14,364 nt of DNA from Bacteroidota bacterium (GCA_023391895.1 JAEWAC010000174.1:1-14364); one strand, 5' to 3'; counted from the first letter of the stretch, positions 6,871 through 13,315 are shown. Translations and numbers: made by a program. The notes: generated from the sequence alone by a model not told the origin.

Positions 6871-8124
6871 TCAGGCAGTGTATTTTTTGAAAATAACACA
6901 GGCATTATGACCGCCAAAGCCAAACGTATTGCTCAGGGCGGCATTGACTGTACGCTTTTGCGCGGTGCCGAATGTAAAATTCAGCTTGGGGTCCAGGTCC
7001 GGATCGTCGGTAAAATGGTTGATGGTAGGCGGTACAATGTCATTTTGCACGCTCATAATACAGGCCATTCCTTCAATTACACCCGCTGCACCCAAGCAGT
7101 GCCCGGTCATGGACTTGGTGGAAGAAATATTGAGGTTGTAGGCATGTGCCCCAAATACATCCACAATTGCTTTTACCTCGGCGGTGTCGCCCAGTGGCGT
7201 AGAAGTACCGTGGGTGTTGATGTAATCAATTTCCGTAGGCTGCATACCGGCATCCTCCAGCGCCTGGATCATGACGTTTTTGGCGCCCAGTCCCTCAGGA
7301 TGCGGGGCGGTAATGTGGTGGGCGTCGGCAGTAGCACCGGCTCCTACGATTTCACAATAAATTTTAGCACCGCGGGCCAGGGCATGCTCCAGTTCTTCAA
7401 ACACCAGTACACCGGCTGCTTCACCCATTACAAAGCCATCACGGTCTTTGTCGTACGGGCGGGAGGCGGTTTTAGGGTCGTCGTTGCGTTCGCTCAGTGC
7501 TTTCATGGCGTTAAAACCACCTACGCCGGCTTCGCCAATCACGCTTTCCGATCCGCCGGTAATAATAATGTCAGCCTTACCTAAACGAATCAGGTTCATG
7601 GCTTCCATCATGGCATTGGTGCTGGAGGCACAGGCGCTGACCACGGCAAAGTTGGGTCCGCGAAAACCATGACGCATTGAAATGTGCCCGGCGGCAATGT
7701 CCAGGATCATTTTGGGAATAAAGAACGGGTTGAAGCGGGGCGTACCATCGCCTTTGGCAAAGTTGGTCACCTCTTCCTGAAAGGTCAATAAACCGCCAAT
7801 ACCGGAGGCAAACACCACGCCTACCCTATCGGGGTTGACGTTGTTTTTATCAATGCCGGCATCGTGCACGGCCTGGTCGGAAGCCACCACCGCGGTTTGG
7901 GTAAAGCGATCGAGCTTGCGGGCTTCCTTGCGGTCTAAATAATTAGTAGGATCAAAGTTTTTGATCTCGCAGGCAAAGCGGGTCTTAAATTTTGACGCAT
8001 CAAATAAAGTAATGAAATCGGCGCCACTGACACCATTCCGTAAGTTGTTCCAGTATTCTGTAATTGAGTTACCCAATGGTGTCAAGCATCCCATTCCGGT
8101 TACTACGATCCGTTTCAATTGCAT
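6871..8124 (-). CDS. fabF: Beta-ketoacyl-[acyl-carrier-protein] synthase II
   Basis: 417 residues from the ATG at 8124 (MQLKRIVVTGMGCLTPLG). The longer open frame back to 8178 would add 18 residues that read across the intergenic hairpin, so I reject that start. Thiolase-fold condensing enzyme with the Cys-His-His triad: Cys165 in SACASSTN, His305 in NTHGTSTPLGD, His342 in TGHCLGAAG. The positions lie two beyond those of E. coli FabF. GFGGHNAC (402-409) is the glycine-rich loop near the C-terminus. It elongates acyl-ACP with malonyl-ACP in fatty-acid synthesis. It lies between acpP, which encodes its substrate carrier, and rnc. Its level relative to acpP may be set by the hairpin system at 8143-8189. 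Confidence 0.97.
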   Translation of the reverse strand: MQLKRIVVTGMGCLTPLGNSITEYWNNLRNGVSGADFITLFDASKFKTRFACEIKNFDPTNYLDRKEARKLDRFTQTAVVASDQAVHDAGIDKNNVNPDRVGVVFASGIGGLLTFQEEVTNFAKGDGTPRFNPFFIPKMILDIAAGHISMRHGFRGPNFAVVSACASSTNAMMEAMNLIRLGKADIIITGGSESVIGEAGVGGFNAMKALSERNDDPKTASRPYDKDRDGFVMGEAAGVLVFEELEHALARGAKIYCEIVGAGATADAHHITAPHPEGLGAKNVMIQALEDAGMQPTEIDYINTHGTSTPLGDTAEVKAIVDVFGAHAYNLNISSTKSMTGHCLGAAGVIEGMACIMSVQNDIVPPTINHFTDDPDLDPKLNFTFGTAQKRTVNAALSNTFGFGGHNACVIFKKYTA

Positions 8125-8142
8125 ATAGCCTGCGGTACAATT

Positions 8143-8189
8143 TTGTGAAAGATAAAACCGCCTTCGCTGTTCTTTCACAACAAAGGCGG
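8143..8189 (-). promoter_or_regulatory. Candidate attenuator with two mutually exclusive stems between acpP and fabF
   Basis: Read on the minus strand, CCGCCTT (8189-8183) plus TGTT (8182-8179) can pair with AACA (8171-8168) and AAGGCGG (8164-8158), followed by TTTT: a terminator-like hairpin with a 3-base bulge. The loop region TTGTGAAAGA (8180-8171) is also perfectly complementary over 10 bases to TCTTTCACAA (8152-8143) just downstream, giving a competing stem or a pseudoknot. This fits partial termination that keeps ACP high and FabF/RNase III lower. A smaller hairpin, ATTCCG-N6-CGGAAT (near 8199-8216), lies between it and the acpP stop. Structure is inferred from base pairing only. Confidence 0.5.
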
Positions 8190-8227
8190 GTAGTCATTGA
8201 TTCCGTTGGAGCGGAATTGTTTACTCA

Positions 8228-8464
8228 TTATTTAGCATGCTCTTCCAGATAAGACACGGCCTGGCCCACTGTGGTGATGGTTTCAGCTTGCTCATCAGGA
8301 ATAGAAATGTTGAATTCTTTTTCGAATTCCATAATCAATTCTACTGTGTCTAAAGAGTCCGCGCCTAAATCGTTGGTAAAAGAAGCTTCGTTGGTTACTT
8401 CGGCTTCATCAACGCCCAATTTGTCAACTATGATCTTTTTTACTCTTGCTGCAATGTCTGACAT
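8228..8464 (-). CDS. acpP: Acyl carrier protein
   Basis: 78 residues, the standard length. The phosphopantetheine attachment site is Ser37 in GADSLDTVELIMEFEKEF. The protein is very acidic and helical, as expected. It carries growing acyl chains on 4'-phosphopantetheine for the Fab enzymes. First gene of the acpP-fabF-rnc group; a promoter with an exact -7 element lies about 26 bases upstream. The spacer to fabF (103 bases) holds paired hairpins that could uncouple their expression. Confidence 0.98.
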   Translation of the reverse strand: MSDIAARVKKIIVDKLGVDEAEVTNEASFTNDLGADSLDTVELIMEFEKEFNISIPDEQAETITTVGQAVSYLEEHAK

Positions 8465-8490
8465 TTTGTAAAAGTTTGGTTATAGTGGTG

Positions 8491-8498
8491 CAAAAATA
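8491..8498 (-). promoter_or_regulatory. -7 promoter element upstream of acpP
   Basis: TATTTTTG on the minus strand is an exact match to TAnnTTTG, 26 bases before the acpP ATG. The matching -33 position is only T-rich, not a clean TTTG, so the call rests on the -7 element and its position. Confidence 0.55.
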
Positions 8499-8649
8499 GA
8501 AGTTTTTGCATTAAATAAAATTCGCCGCTAAAATAGTAGAAACAATTAAAAAATGATGCCACCCGCCACAGAAAGTTAATTCTAAAAAAATTGGCAATTT
8601 GTGGTGTGTGCAGATATTTGTAAATTGAAGCCCTCACAACCCGTTAGCT

Positions 8650-9078
8650 ATGGCCCTCAAAATAATTGATCATGGTACGCCCGCCTACCAGCAGATGCTG
8701 AAGCTGCGCGACGACATCTTGCGCAAACCTTTGGGGTTGAGTTTTTCTGCCGAGGAACTGGAAAGGGAAAAAGACCATTTGCTGATGGCGGCTTACGAAG
8801 ACGACCAGATGCTGGGCTGCTGCATGCTGGTGGAAGAAGACCTCCACACGGCCCGCCTGCGCCAGATGGCCGTGATCAACGACCTGCAGGGCAAGGGCAT
8901 TGGCCGCGCCCTGATGCAGTTTGCCGAAAACCTGGCCCGCGACCGCGGCTACAAAAAACTGACGATGCACGCCCGCAAAAACGCCATCGGCTTTTACGAA
9001 AAACTGGGCTACCGCCGCGTGGGCGACGAGTTTCATGAAATCACCATCCCGCATTATATTATGGAAAAAGACCTGTAG
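8650..9078 (+). CDS. GNAT family N-acetyltransferase
   Basis: 142 residues, one GNAT domain. The acetyl-CoA pyrophosphate loop is Q80-G-K-G-I-G-R86 after the strand LRQMAVINDL. The later motif KLTMHARKNAIGFYEKLGYRRVG (from residue 103) is the usual second half, with Tyr116 in the position of the general acid. The N-terminal LRDDILRKPLGL is reminiscent of ElaA-like small GNATs. It transfers an acetyl group from acetyl-CoA to an amine; the substrate cannot be told from sequence. Single-gene unit, divergent from acpP and followed directly by a large repeat block (9079-9700). Confidence 0.9.
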   Translation: MALKIIDHGTPAYQQMLKLRDDILRKPLGLSFSAEELEREKDHLLMAAYEDDQMLGCCMLVEEDLHTARLRQMAVINDLQGKGIGRALMQFAENLARDRGYKKLTMHARKNAIGFYEKLGYRRVGDEFHEITIPHYIMEKDL

Positions 9079-9088
9079 GGGGAGGGAG

Positions 9089-9186
9089 GTCCACAGTCCA
9101 CAGACGACAGTCCACAGAAGAAGTGATAAGTAGTAAGTTGTAAGTAATAAGTAAAGAAGGCGGAAAGCTGAAGGCAAAAGTTAAAT
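9089..9186. repeat. Heptamer-phased word array (14 words, unbroken register)
   Basis: Exactly 98 bases divide into 14 words of 7 without a phase slip. Starting at 9089 they include GTCCACA (twice), GACGACA, GTCCACA, GAAGAAG, TGATAAG, TAGTAAG, TTGTAAG, TAATAAG, TAAAGAA, GGCGGAA, AGCTGAA, GGCAAAA and GTTAAAT. Neighbouring words resemble each other, and the word drifts along the array from GTCCACA to TAnTAAG to GGCnnAA. It begins 10 bases after the GNAT stop. The central part is the left arm of a larger inverted repeat with 9356-9390. Its proximal end corresponds to the tail of repeat-element copy 1. Confidence 0.8.
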
Positions 9187-9515
9187 GGCACAAGCAAAAA
9201 GGCGGGCAGTCAGACTGATGCAGCGCCTTATCCCGCGTTAGCTTCAGAGATATATTGCTGTAGGAACAGTATAGCGGGATACCGCGCCTGCAGTAGTTGA
9301 CCCTAGCACGCAAAAGGATTTGAACTTCTTCGAAAAATCATAGGACGCTCCATAACTTATAACTTATTACTTACCACTTATAACTTCTTCCTTGTGCGTG
9401 GTCAAGGCCAAACGGGCGGAGCGATCAGGGCAGCCTTGAACTTTTTGCTCCCCTTTTTCGGGGAGAAAAAGTAAGAAGCGCTGACTATTGGAGTTCAGTA
9501 AATAATCATATGGAC
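9117..9515 (-). repeat. Composite non-coding repeat element, copy 2 (inverted relative to copy 1)
   Basis: The reverse complement follows the order of 1812-2210: TCCATATGATTAT, hairpin CTCCCC-6-GGGGAG (9448-9465), CAAAAAGTTCAAGGC, CTCCGCCCGTTT, CCACGCAC, TTTTGCGTG, the paired core, CAGTCTGACTGC, TTTAACTTTTGCC. In the core, GCAGCGCCTTATCCCGC (9220-9236) can pair with GCGGGATACCGCGCCTGC (9274-9291). Unlike copy 1, it contains an extra inverted repeat of 35-base arms (9117-9151 and 9356-9390; about 30 of 35 positions match). No conserved ORF. No flanking target-site duplication was recognised. Confidence 0.7.
9352..9393. repeat. Heptamer-phased word array (six words), right arm of an inverted pair
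   Basis: ATAACTT, ATAACTT, ATTACTT, ACCACTT, ATAACTT, CTTCCTT in one register. It is the inverted partner of the TGATAAG/TAATAAG part of the array at 9089-9186. Confidence 0.7.
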
Positions 9516-9559
9516 CTTTGAAAACTACTGCTACATGGGGTTTTTTGAAGATTTCTCTC

Positions 9560-9594
9560 CTGTCCACTGTCATCTATCAACTGTCAACTATTAC
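9560..9594. repeat. Heptamer-phased word array (five words)
   Basis: CTGTCCA, CTGTCAT, CTATCAA, CTGTCAA, CTATTAC in one register, followed directly by a CATATGGACTTTTAAAGAAG copy of the spacer motif. The rest of 9516-9677 holds no supported gene. Confidence 0.65.
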
Positions 9595-9677
9595 CATATG
9601 GACTTTTAAAGAAGTTCAAAGGAGATACGGAAGCAAGTTCAGCATGACAGGAGGGAGAGGCGTCACAAGTTCTTCAA

Positions 9678-9696
9678 AACCCTATACAATAGGGTT
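9678..9696 (-). terminator. Probable intrinsic terminator of rtcB
   Basis: AACCCTAT (9678-9685) and ATAGGGTT (9689-9696) are perfect reverse complements around a 3-base loop, starting five bases after the rtcB stop. On the minus strand the stem ends in GGGTTTT. The T-run is short, so termination may be partial. The stem also forms part of a copy of the TTCTTnAAAACCCTATA motif. Confidence 0.6.
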
Positions 9697-9700
9697 CCCT

Positions 9701-11146
9701 CTACTCACCCATCAACACATTCTTTTTCTTTTTCCACTGCTTCGGCAGCGATCCATCCATTTTTACAATTTTAGGATGAAACAGCCCCACCGTATCCACC
9801 AGGTCGTGCTGCGCCTTCATCACCCGGTAAATGTCCTTGTAGGCCAAGGGCGCTTCATCCAGTCCACCGCCCATTAAAGTAACACCATAACGACTGAGGG
9901 TTTCCTGCAAGGTATGATGCGTTAGCTCCTTCAAAGCTTGCGTACGGCTCATTTTACGGCCGGCACCGTGCGAGGCGGATGCCAGTGAGGCTGCTTCGCC
10001 CCTTCCTTTCACCACAAAACCCGGCGCCGTCATCGAGCCGGGAATGATGCCCAGCACATCTTTACCCGCCGGTGTGGCGCCTTTGCGGTGCACAATCACT
10101 TCCCCGCCTTCGTGCATTTCTTTCCACGCAAAGTTGTGGTGGTTTTCTACCCTGCGTACCGGTTCCATACGCAGGGCTGCGGCAATTTTTTGATGAATGA
10201 CGTGGTGACAGGCAGAGGCATAATCACCCGCCAGGTTCATGGCCATCCAATAGGTAGCACCGTCTTCTTCGTCTAAGTTCAGCCACGCCAGGTTAGCGGC
10301 CGAAGGCTGCAGCTTTCTTTTTTCTTTGGCTATTCGGGTAAAATGATTGGCCACGTTGGCACCCACCGCCCGGGAACCGGAATGCGACAGCAAACCCACG
10401 TACTCTCCCGCCTCCACACCCAGCACTGCATCTTTTTCCTTTATTTCAATAACCCCAAATTCAACAAAGTGGTTGCCGGAGCCGGAAGAACCCAATTGCT
10501 TCACCGCCGTATCATACAGGTTGCGCAACAGGCCGATTTCTTTAAATTCTGCCCTATATAAAATGTAATGATCCGTAGGTTTTGAAAACTCTTTTCCGGC
10601 GCCAAACAAGGTGTTTTCATCCAGTACCCGGCTGAAAGTTTTGGCCTTTTTGCTTAATTCCTCCGGCCTGATGTCAAAAATAGAAAGGCACATGCGGCAG
10701 CCAATATCCACCCCAACGCCATAGGGGATAACCGCATTTTTGGTAGCCAGCACACCGCCAATAGGCAGACCGTAACCCTGGTGTGCATCGGGCATTAAGG
10801 CGGCAGCCACCGATATAGGCAGGCGGGCCGCCGTGTTGATCTGGTCGATCGCACCCCGTTCAATAAAATCTTGTCCGTAGATCGTAATGGGCACGCCGGT
10901 ATTGTTCAGGTAAATTTCGGATTCGTCTTTTTGCTTCGGCATTAAAAACTGGGCTACTTTGGCCAGCACTTTATCATCCAGGTAATCCTGTGGCCGCACC
11001 ACTACTTTTTCCAGCTTCTCCAGCACTTCGTTTTTGGAGTGCTTGGGGTAGTGCTCTGTCATGGCACTGATGGCGGCACTGATCACCGGCCCCTGCGGGT
11101 AGCCAATATCAATCAGGTCTTTTCCGCGAAGTTTTAATTTTCCCAT
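9701..11146 (-). CDS. rtcB: RtcB family RNA ligase
   Basis: 481 residues. RtcB joins RNA 2',3'-cyclic phosphate (or 3'-phosphate) ends to 5'-OH ends using GTP and Mn2+. The metal and guanylate landmarks are present in order: MPDAHQGYGLPIGG (118-131), VGVDIGC with Cys150, GSGNHFVEFG with His226, LLSHSGSRAVG with His255, ENHHNF (His336/337), RKGATPAG (354-361), and SHGAGRKMSR with His393, the residue expected to be guanylylated. The Cys150 block reads GCRM rather than the GCGM seen in many RtcBs. No rtcA or archease gene is adjacent. It lies downstream of the radical SAM gene on the same strand, 154 bases away, with a hairpin-forming array between, so co-transcription is uncertain. A role in RNA repair or tRNA ligation is inferred from the family. 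Confidence 0.95.
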   Translation of the reverse strand: MGKLKLRGKDLIDIGYPQGPVISAAISAMTEHYPKHSKNEVLEKLEKVVVRPQDYLDDKVLAKVAQFLMPKQKDESEIYLNNTGVPITIYGQDFIERGAIDQINTAARLPISVAAALMPDAHQGYGLPIGGVLATKNAVIPYGVGVDIGCRMCLSIFDIRPEELSKKAKTFSRVLDENTLFGAGKEFSKPTDHYILYRAEFKEIGLLRNLYDTAVKQLGSSGSGNHFVEFGVIEIKEKDAVLGVEAGEYVGLLSHSGSRAVGANVANHFTRIAKEKRKLQPSAANLAWLNLDEEDGATYWMAMNLAGDYASACHHVIHQKIAAALRMEPVRRVENHHNFAWKEMHEGGEVIVHRKGATPAGKDVLGIIPGSMTAPGFVVKGRGEAASLASASHGAGRKMSRTQALKELTHHTLQETLSRYGVTLMGGGLDEAPLAYKDIYRVMKAQHDLVDTVGLFHPKIVKMDGSLPKQWKKKKNVLMGE

Positions 11147-11188
11147 AGGGTCAAGAATACAAAAATGCTTCCAACAAAATGCGGCGCA

Positions 11189-11259
11189 GCTCTGAAACGT
11201 GAAACGACAGACGTGAGCAGTGACCCCTTGGTTTCACGTTTGTCGTCTCTCGTTTCTCA
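11189..11259. repeat. Inverted pair of heptamer-phased arrays forming a long hairpin
   Basis: Left array 11189-11223: GCTCTGA, AACGTGA, AACGACA, GACGTGA, GCAGTGA. Right array 11232-11259: TTTCACG, TTTGTCG, TCTCTCG, TTTCTCA. Positions 11194-11216 and 11234-11256 are reverse complements at 20 of 23 bases. There is no T-run, so it is not a typical terminator. It fills the spacer between the radical SAM gene and rtcB. Confidence 0.7.
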
Positions 11260-11300
11260 ATGCACCACCGCTCAGTACATCATGACACCTGTCTTTTTCA

Positions 11301-12422
11301 TTAAAACAACTTGCCCTGCTCGCCCGGCCTTTTGAATTGGGTGCAATCCAATCCTAAACGTTCGTGGTGCAGGCCATACCTTTTAGTGTAGGTGCGGTAC
11401 TGATCGGCAATGAGTTTGGCGATGTTGCCTTCGCCCCGCATGCGGCGCCCCCACTCGCTATCATTCACCTTACCGCCATGCGCCGATTCTATCAAATGCC
11501 AAACTTTGTCTCCCCGGTCGGGAAAGTTCTTGTACAGCCAGTCATGAAACAACAACTTAACAGCGCCATTTAGCCGGATAAAAGTGTAGGCCGAAAAAGT
11601 AGCACCGGCCTCAGCGGCGGCTTTCAGAATAGCCGGCATTTCGTGTTCGTTCAGACCCGGTATCATGGGTCCCAGCATCACGCCCATTTGTACGCCAGCT
11701 TTGCTCAGTTCTTCAATAACGCGGAGCCGTTGCTGGGCCGTAGTGGTGCGCGGCTCCATCACACGCCGTAAATCTTCATCAAACGAAGTAATCGAAACCA
11801 GCACCGACACCAGCCGTTTGGAGGCCATGTGCTGCAGCAGGTCTTTGTCGCGCAGGATGCCGGCATTTTTGGTCAGCATGCCCACGGGTTGATTAAACTC
11901 GTTGCACACCTGCAGCAGGCTGCGGGTTAAACGAAACTGCTTTTCCGCCGGCTGGTAACAATCGGTATTGCCGCTGATGCTGATGGGTACGCACTCCCAC
12001 TTAGGGTGGGATAAAAACTTGCGCAGCAGTTGCGCTGCATTTTTCTTCACCATGATTTTGCTTTCAAAGTCGATACCGGCACTGTAGCCCCAGTACTCAA
12101 ACGAGTTGCGGGCATAGCAGTAAATACAGCCATGTTCGCAGCCCTGATACGGGTTCATGCTGTACCACATATTCACATCCGGACTGTCTACTTTATTGAC
12201 AATACTTTTGGCCTGCACTTCTATAAACTGGGTTTGTACATGAGGCTCCGTCCAGTCATCAATGGCTTCTATATGATCTTTTGAAAGCGTTGTTGCATCA
12301 AAGCGGTTTTTGGTGTTGAACTGGGCGCCGCGGCCCTTAATATATTCTTTTTCCAGCTCGTGATTTCCACTGCTGATACTGCTGATATTTTTCTTGCTGT
12401 TTAAAATATTATTGGAGAACAT
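11301..12422 (-). CDS. PA0069/Rv2578c-type radical SAM protein (COG1533) with C-terminal QGKLF
   Basis: 373 residues. The radical SAM cluster motif is CEHGCIYC (Cys95, Cys99, Cys102), in the typical context NPYQGCEHGCIYCYARN. Other family landmarks: an N-terminal GRGAQFN, ISGNTDCYQPAEKQFRLTR (from 149), TKNAGILRDKDLL, EPRTTTAQQRL, MLGPMIPGLNEHE, and RRMRGEGNIAKLIADQY near the end. The family is related to spore photoproduct lyase and is often labelled DNA repair photolyase, but its reaction is not established. The last five residues (369-373) are QGKLF, matching the beta-clamp binding consensus. Divergent from the SRAP gene with a 158-base spacer that holds an inverted array pair. Confidence 0.9.
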   Translation of the reverse strand: MFSNNILNSKKNISSISSGNHELEKEYIKGRGAQFNTKNRFDATTLSKDHIEAIDDWTEPHVQTQFIEVQAKSIVNKVDSPDVNMWYSMNPYQGCEHGCIYCYARNSFEYWGYSAGIDFESKIMVKKNAAQLLRKFLSHPKWECVPISISGNTDCYQPAEKQFRLTRSLLQVCNEFNQPVGMLTKNAGILRDKDLLQHMASKRLVSVLVSITSFDEDLRRVMEPRTTTAQQRLRVIEELSKAGVQMGVMLGPMIPGLNEHEMPAILKAAAEAGATFSAYTFIRLNGAVKLLFHDWLYKNFPDRGDKVWHLIESAHGGKVNDSEWGRRMRGEGNIAKLIADQYRTYTKRYGLHHERLGLDCTQFKRPGEQGKLF

Positions 12423-12452
12423 TGTTTAACTTTTGGGTGAGTAAGTGTTGTG

Positions 12453-12536
12453 GGAAAATGGAAAATTCAAGATGTAAAATGTAAAAAGAAAGCCCTGCCA
12501 CTGCAGCAATCTTTTTCATTTTACATTTTGAATGAT
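12453..12536. repeat. Inverted pair of heptamer-phased arrays between the radical SAM and SRAP genes
   Basis: Left array 12453-12494: GGAAAAT, GGAAAAT, TCAAGAT, GTAAAAT, GTAAAAA, GAAAGCC. Right array 12509-12536: ATCTTTT, TCATTTT, ACATTTT, GAATGAT. The segments 12465-12489 and 12510-12533 are near-perfect reverse complements. It occupies most of the spacer between divergent genes, so it overlaps or neighbours their promoters. No exact TAnnTTTG was found for either gene; TATTTTTA (12568-12575) just before the SRAP start is a one-off match. Confidence 0.65.
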
Positions 12537-12580
12537 ATCCTCCTCTCGTCTTCGATATTGATAGTCATATTTTTAGCGCC

Positions 12581-13315
12581 ATGTGTTACCATTATTCATT
12601 AACAAAAAAGCAGGAAGAGGTGATGCGCATGATACAGGCTGAATGGGAAGTACCGTTTGAGCCGGTGCATCACGCCACGGGTTTTTCTTTTCCGGCCATG
12701 CCGGTGATTACCGCCGAAAAGCCCAGGCTGGTACAGCGCTACCAGTGGGGCCTTATTCCGCACTGGGTGCATTCGCTGGAAGACGCCAAAAAGCTGCGGG
12801 CCCAAACCCTCAATGCCAAAAGCGAAACCCTGTTTGAAAAACCGGCTTTTCGCACTTATGTGGGCAACCGCTGTGTGGTGCTGGCCGATGGCTTTTTTGA
12901 ATGGATGGACTACAAAAAGAAAAAGTACCCGCACTATGTGCATTTAAAAGACCACCAGCCGTTTGGCTTTGCCGGTTTGTACGCCCACTGGACCGATAAG
13001 GAAACCGGTGAGCTGTTTCGCACTTTTACCATTATTACCACCGAGGCCAATCCACTGATGGCCCGCATCCACAACGTTAAAAAGCGCATGCCGGTGATCC
13101 TGCAGCAAGCGCAGTGGAACTCCTGGCTCACACCCGATTTAACCAAAGCACAAGTGATGGAACTGCTGACGCCCTGCAACGATGCCGACATGGAGGCGCA
13201 TACCATTTCCAAACTCATTACCACACAGGGGGCAGACACCAACGTGCCGGAGATCATACAGCCTTATGTCTATGCCGAGCTGTCAAACGAACAAACATCC
13301 TTGTTTGACACTTAA
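12581..13315 (+). CDS. SRAP domain protein (HMCES/YedK type, abasic-site DNA-protein crosslinker) with C-terminal QTSLF
   Basis: 244 residues. After removal of Met1 the catalytic Cys2 is exposed (MCYHYS); this residue forms the thiazolidine crosslink to abasic sites in single-stranded DNA. Other active-site motifs are intact: NAKSET (Asn78), the FFEW glutamate (Glu107), TTEAN (153-157) and IHNVKKRMPVIL with His164. WGLIPHW (56-62) is also typical. Length and motifs indicate an active enzyme. The C-terminus NEQTSLFDT contains Q238-T-S-L-F242, a beta-clamp-type motif; human HMCES is known to bind PCNA through a PIP box. It overlaps the 2H gene tail to tail by 33 bases. Its start lies only five bases after a weak -7-like TATTTTTA, so a near-leaderless mRNA is possible. 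Confidence 0.94.
   Translation: MCYHYSLTKKQEEVMRMIQAEWEVPFEPVHHATGFSFPAMPVITAEKPRLVQRYQWGLIPHWVHSLEDAKKLRAQTLNAKSETLFEKPAFRTYVGNRCVVLADGFFEWMDYKKKKYPHYVHLKDHQPFGFAGLYAHWTDKETGELFRTFTIITTEANPLMARIHNVKKRMPVILQQAQWNSWLTPDLTKAQVMELLTPCNDADMEAHTISKLITTQGADTNVPEIIQPYVYAELSNEQTSLFDT

Noticed and set aside
6907..7584. 225-codon plus-strand open frame opposite fabF
   Set aside because: Antisense shadow of fabF, which has the full Cys-His-His triad and normal length.
8125..8178. 18-residue N-terminal extension of FabF
   Set aside because: It reads across the intergenic hairpins; FabF proteins start at the MQLKRIVVTG position, and the triad numbering then nearly matches E. coli.
8644..9177. 177-codon minus-strand open frame opposite the GNAT gene
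   Set aside because: Antisense to a clear GNAT gene; its N-terminal part is read from the 7-bp periodic array, giving Leu/Tyr/Thr-rich low-complexity sequence.
9089..9186. Possible CRISPR array
   Set aside because: The repeats are 7 bases with no spacers and the words drift; no cas genes are present.
9367..9573. Small minus-strand ORF through repeat-element copy 2
   Set aside because: The matching stretch in copy 1 carries a one-base length change just before the CTCCCC hairpin, so the frame is not conserved between copies.
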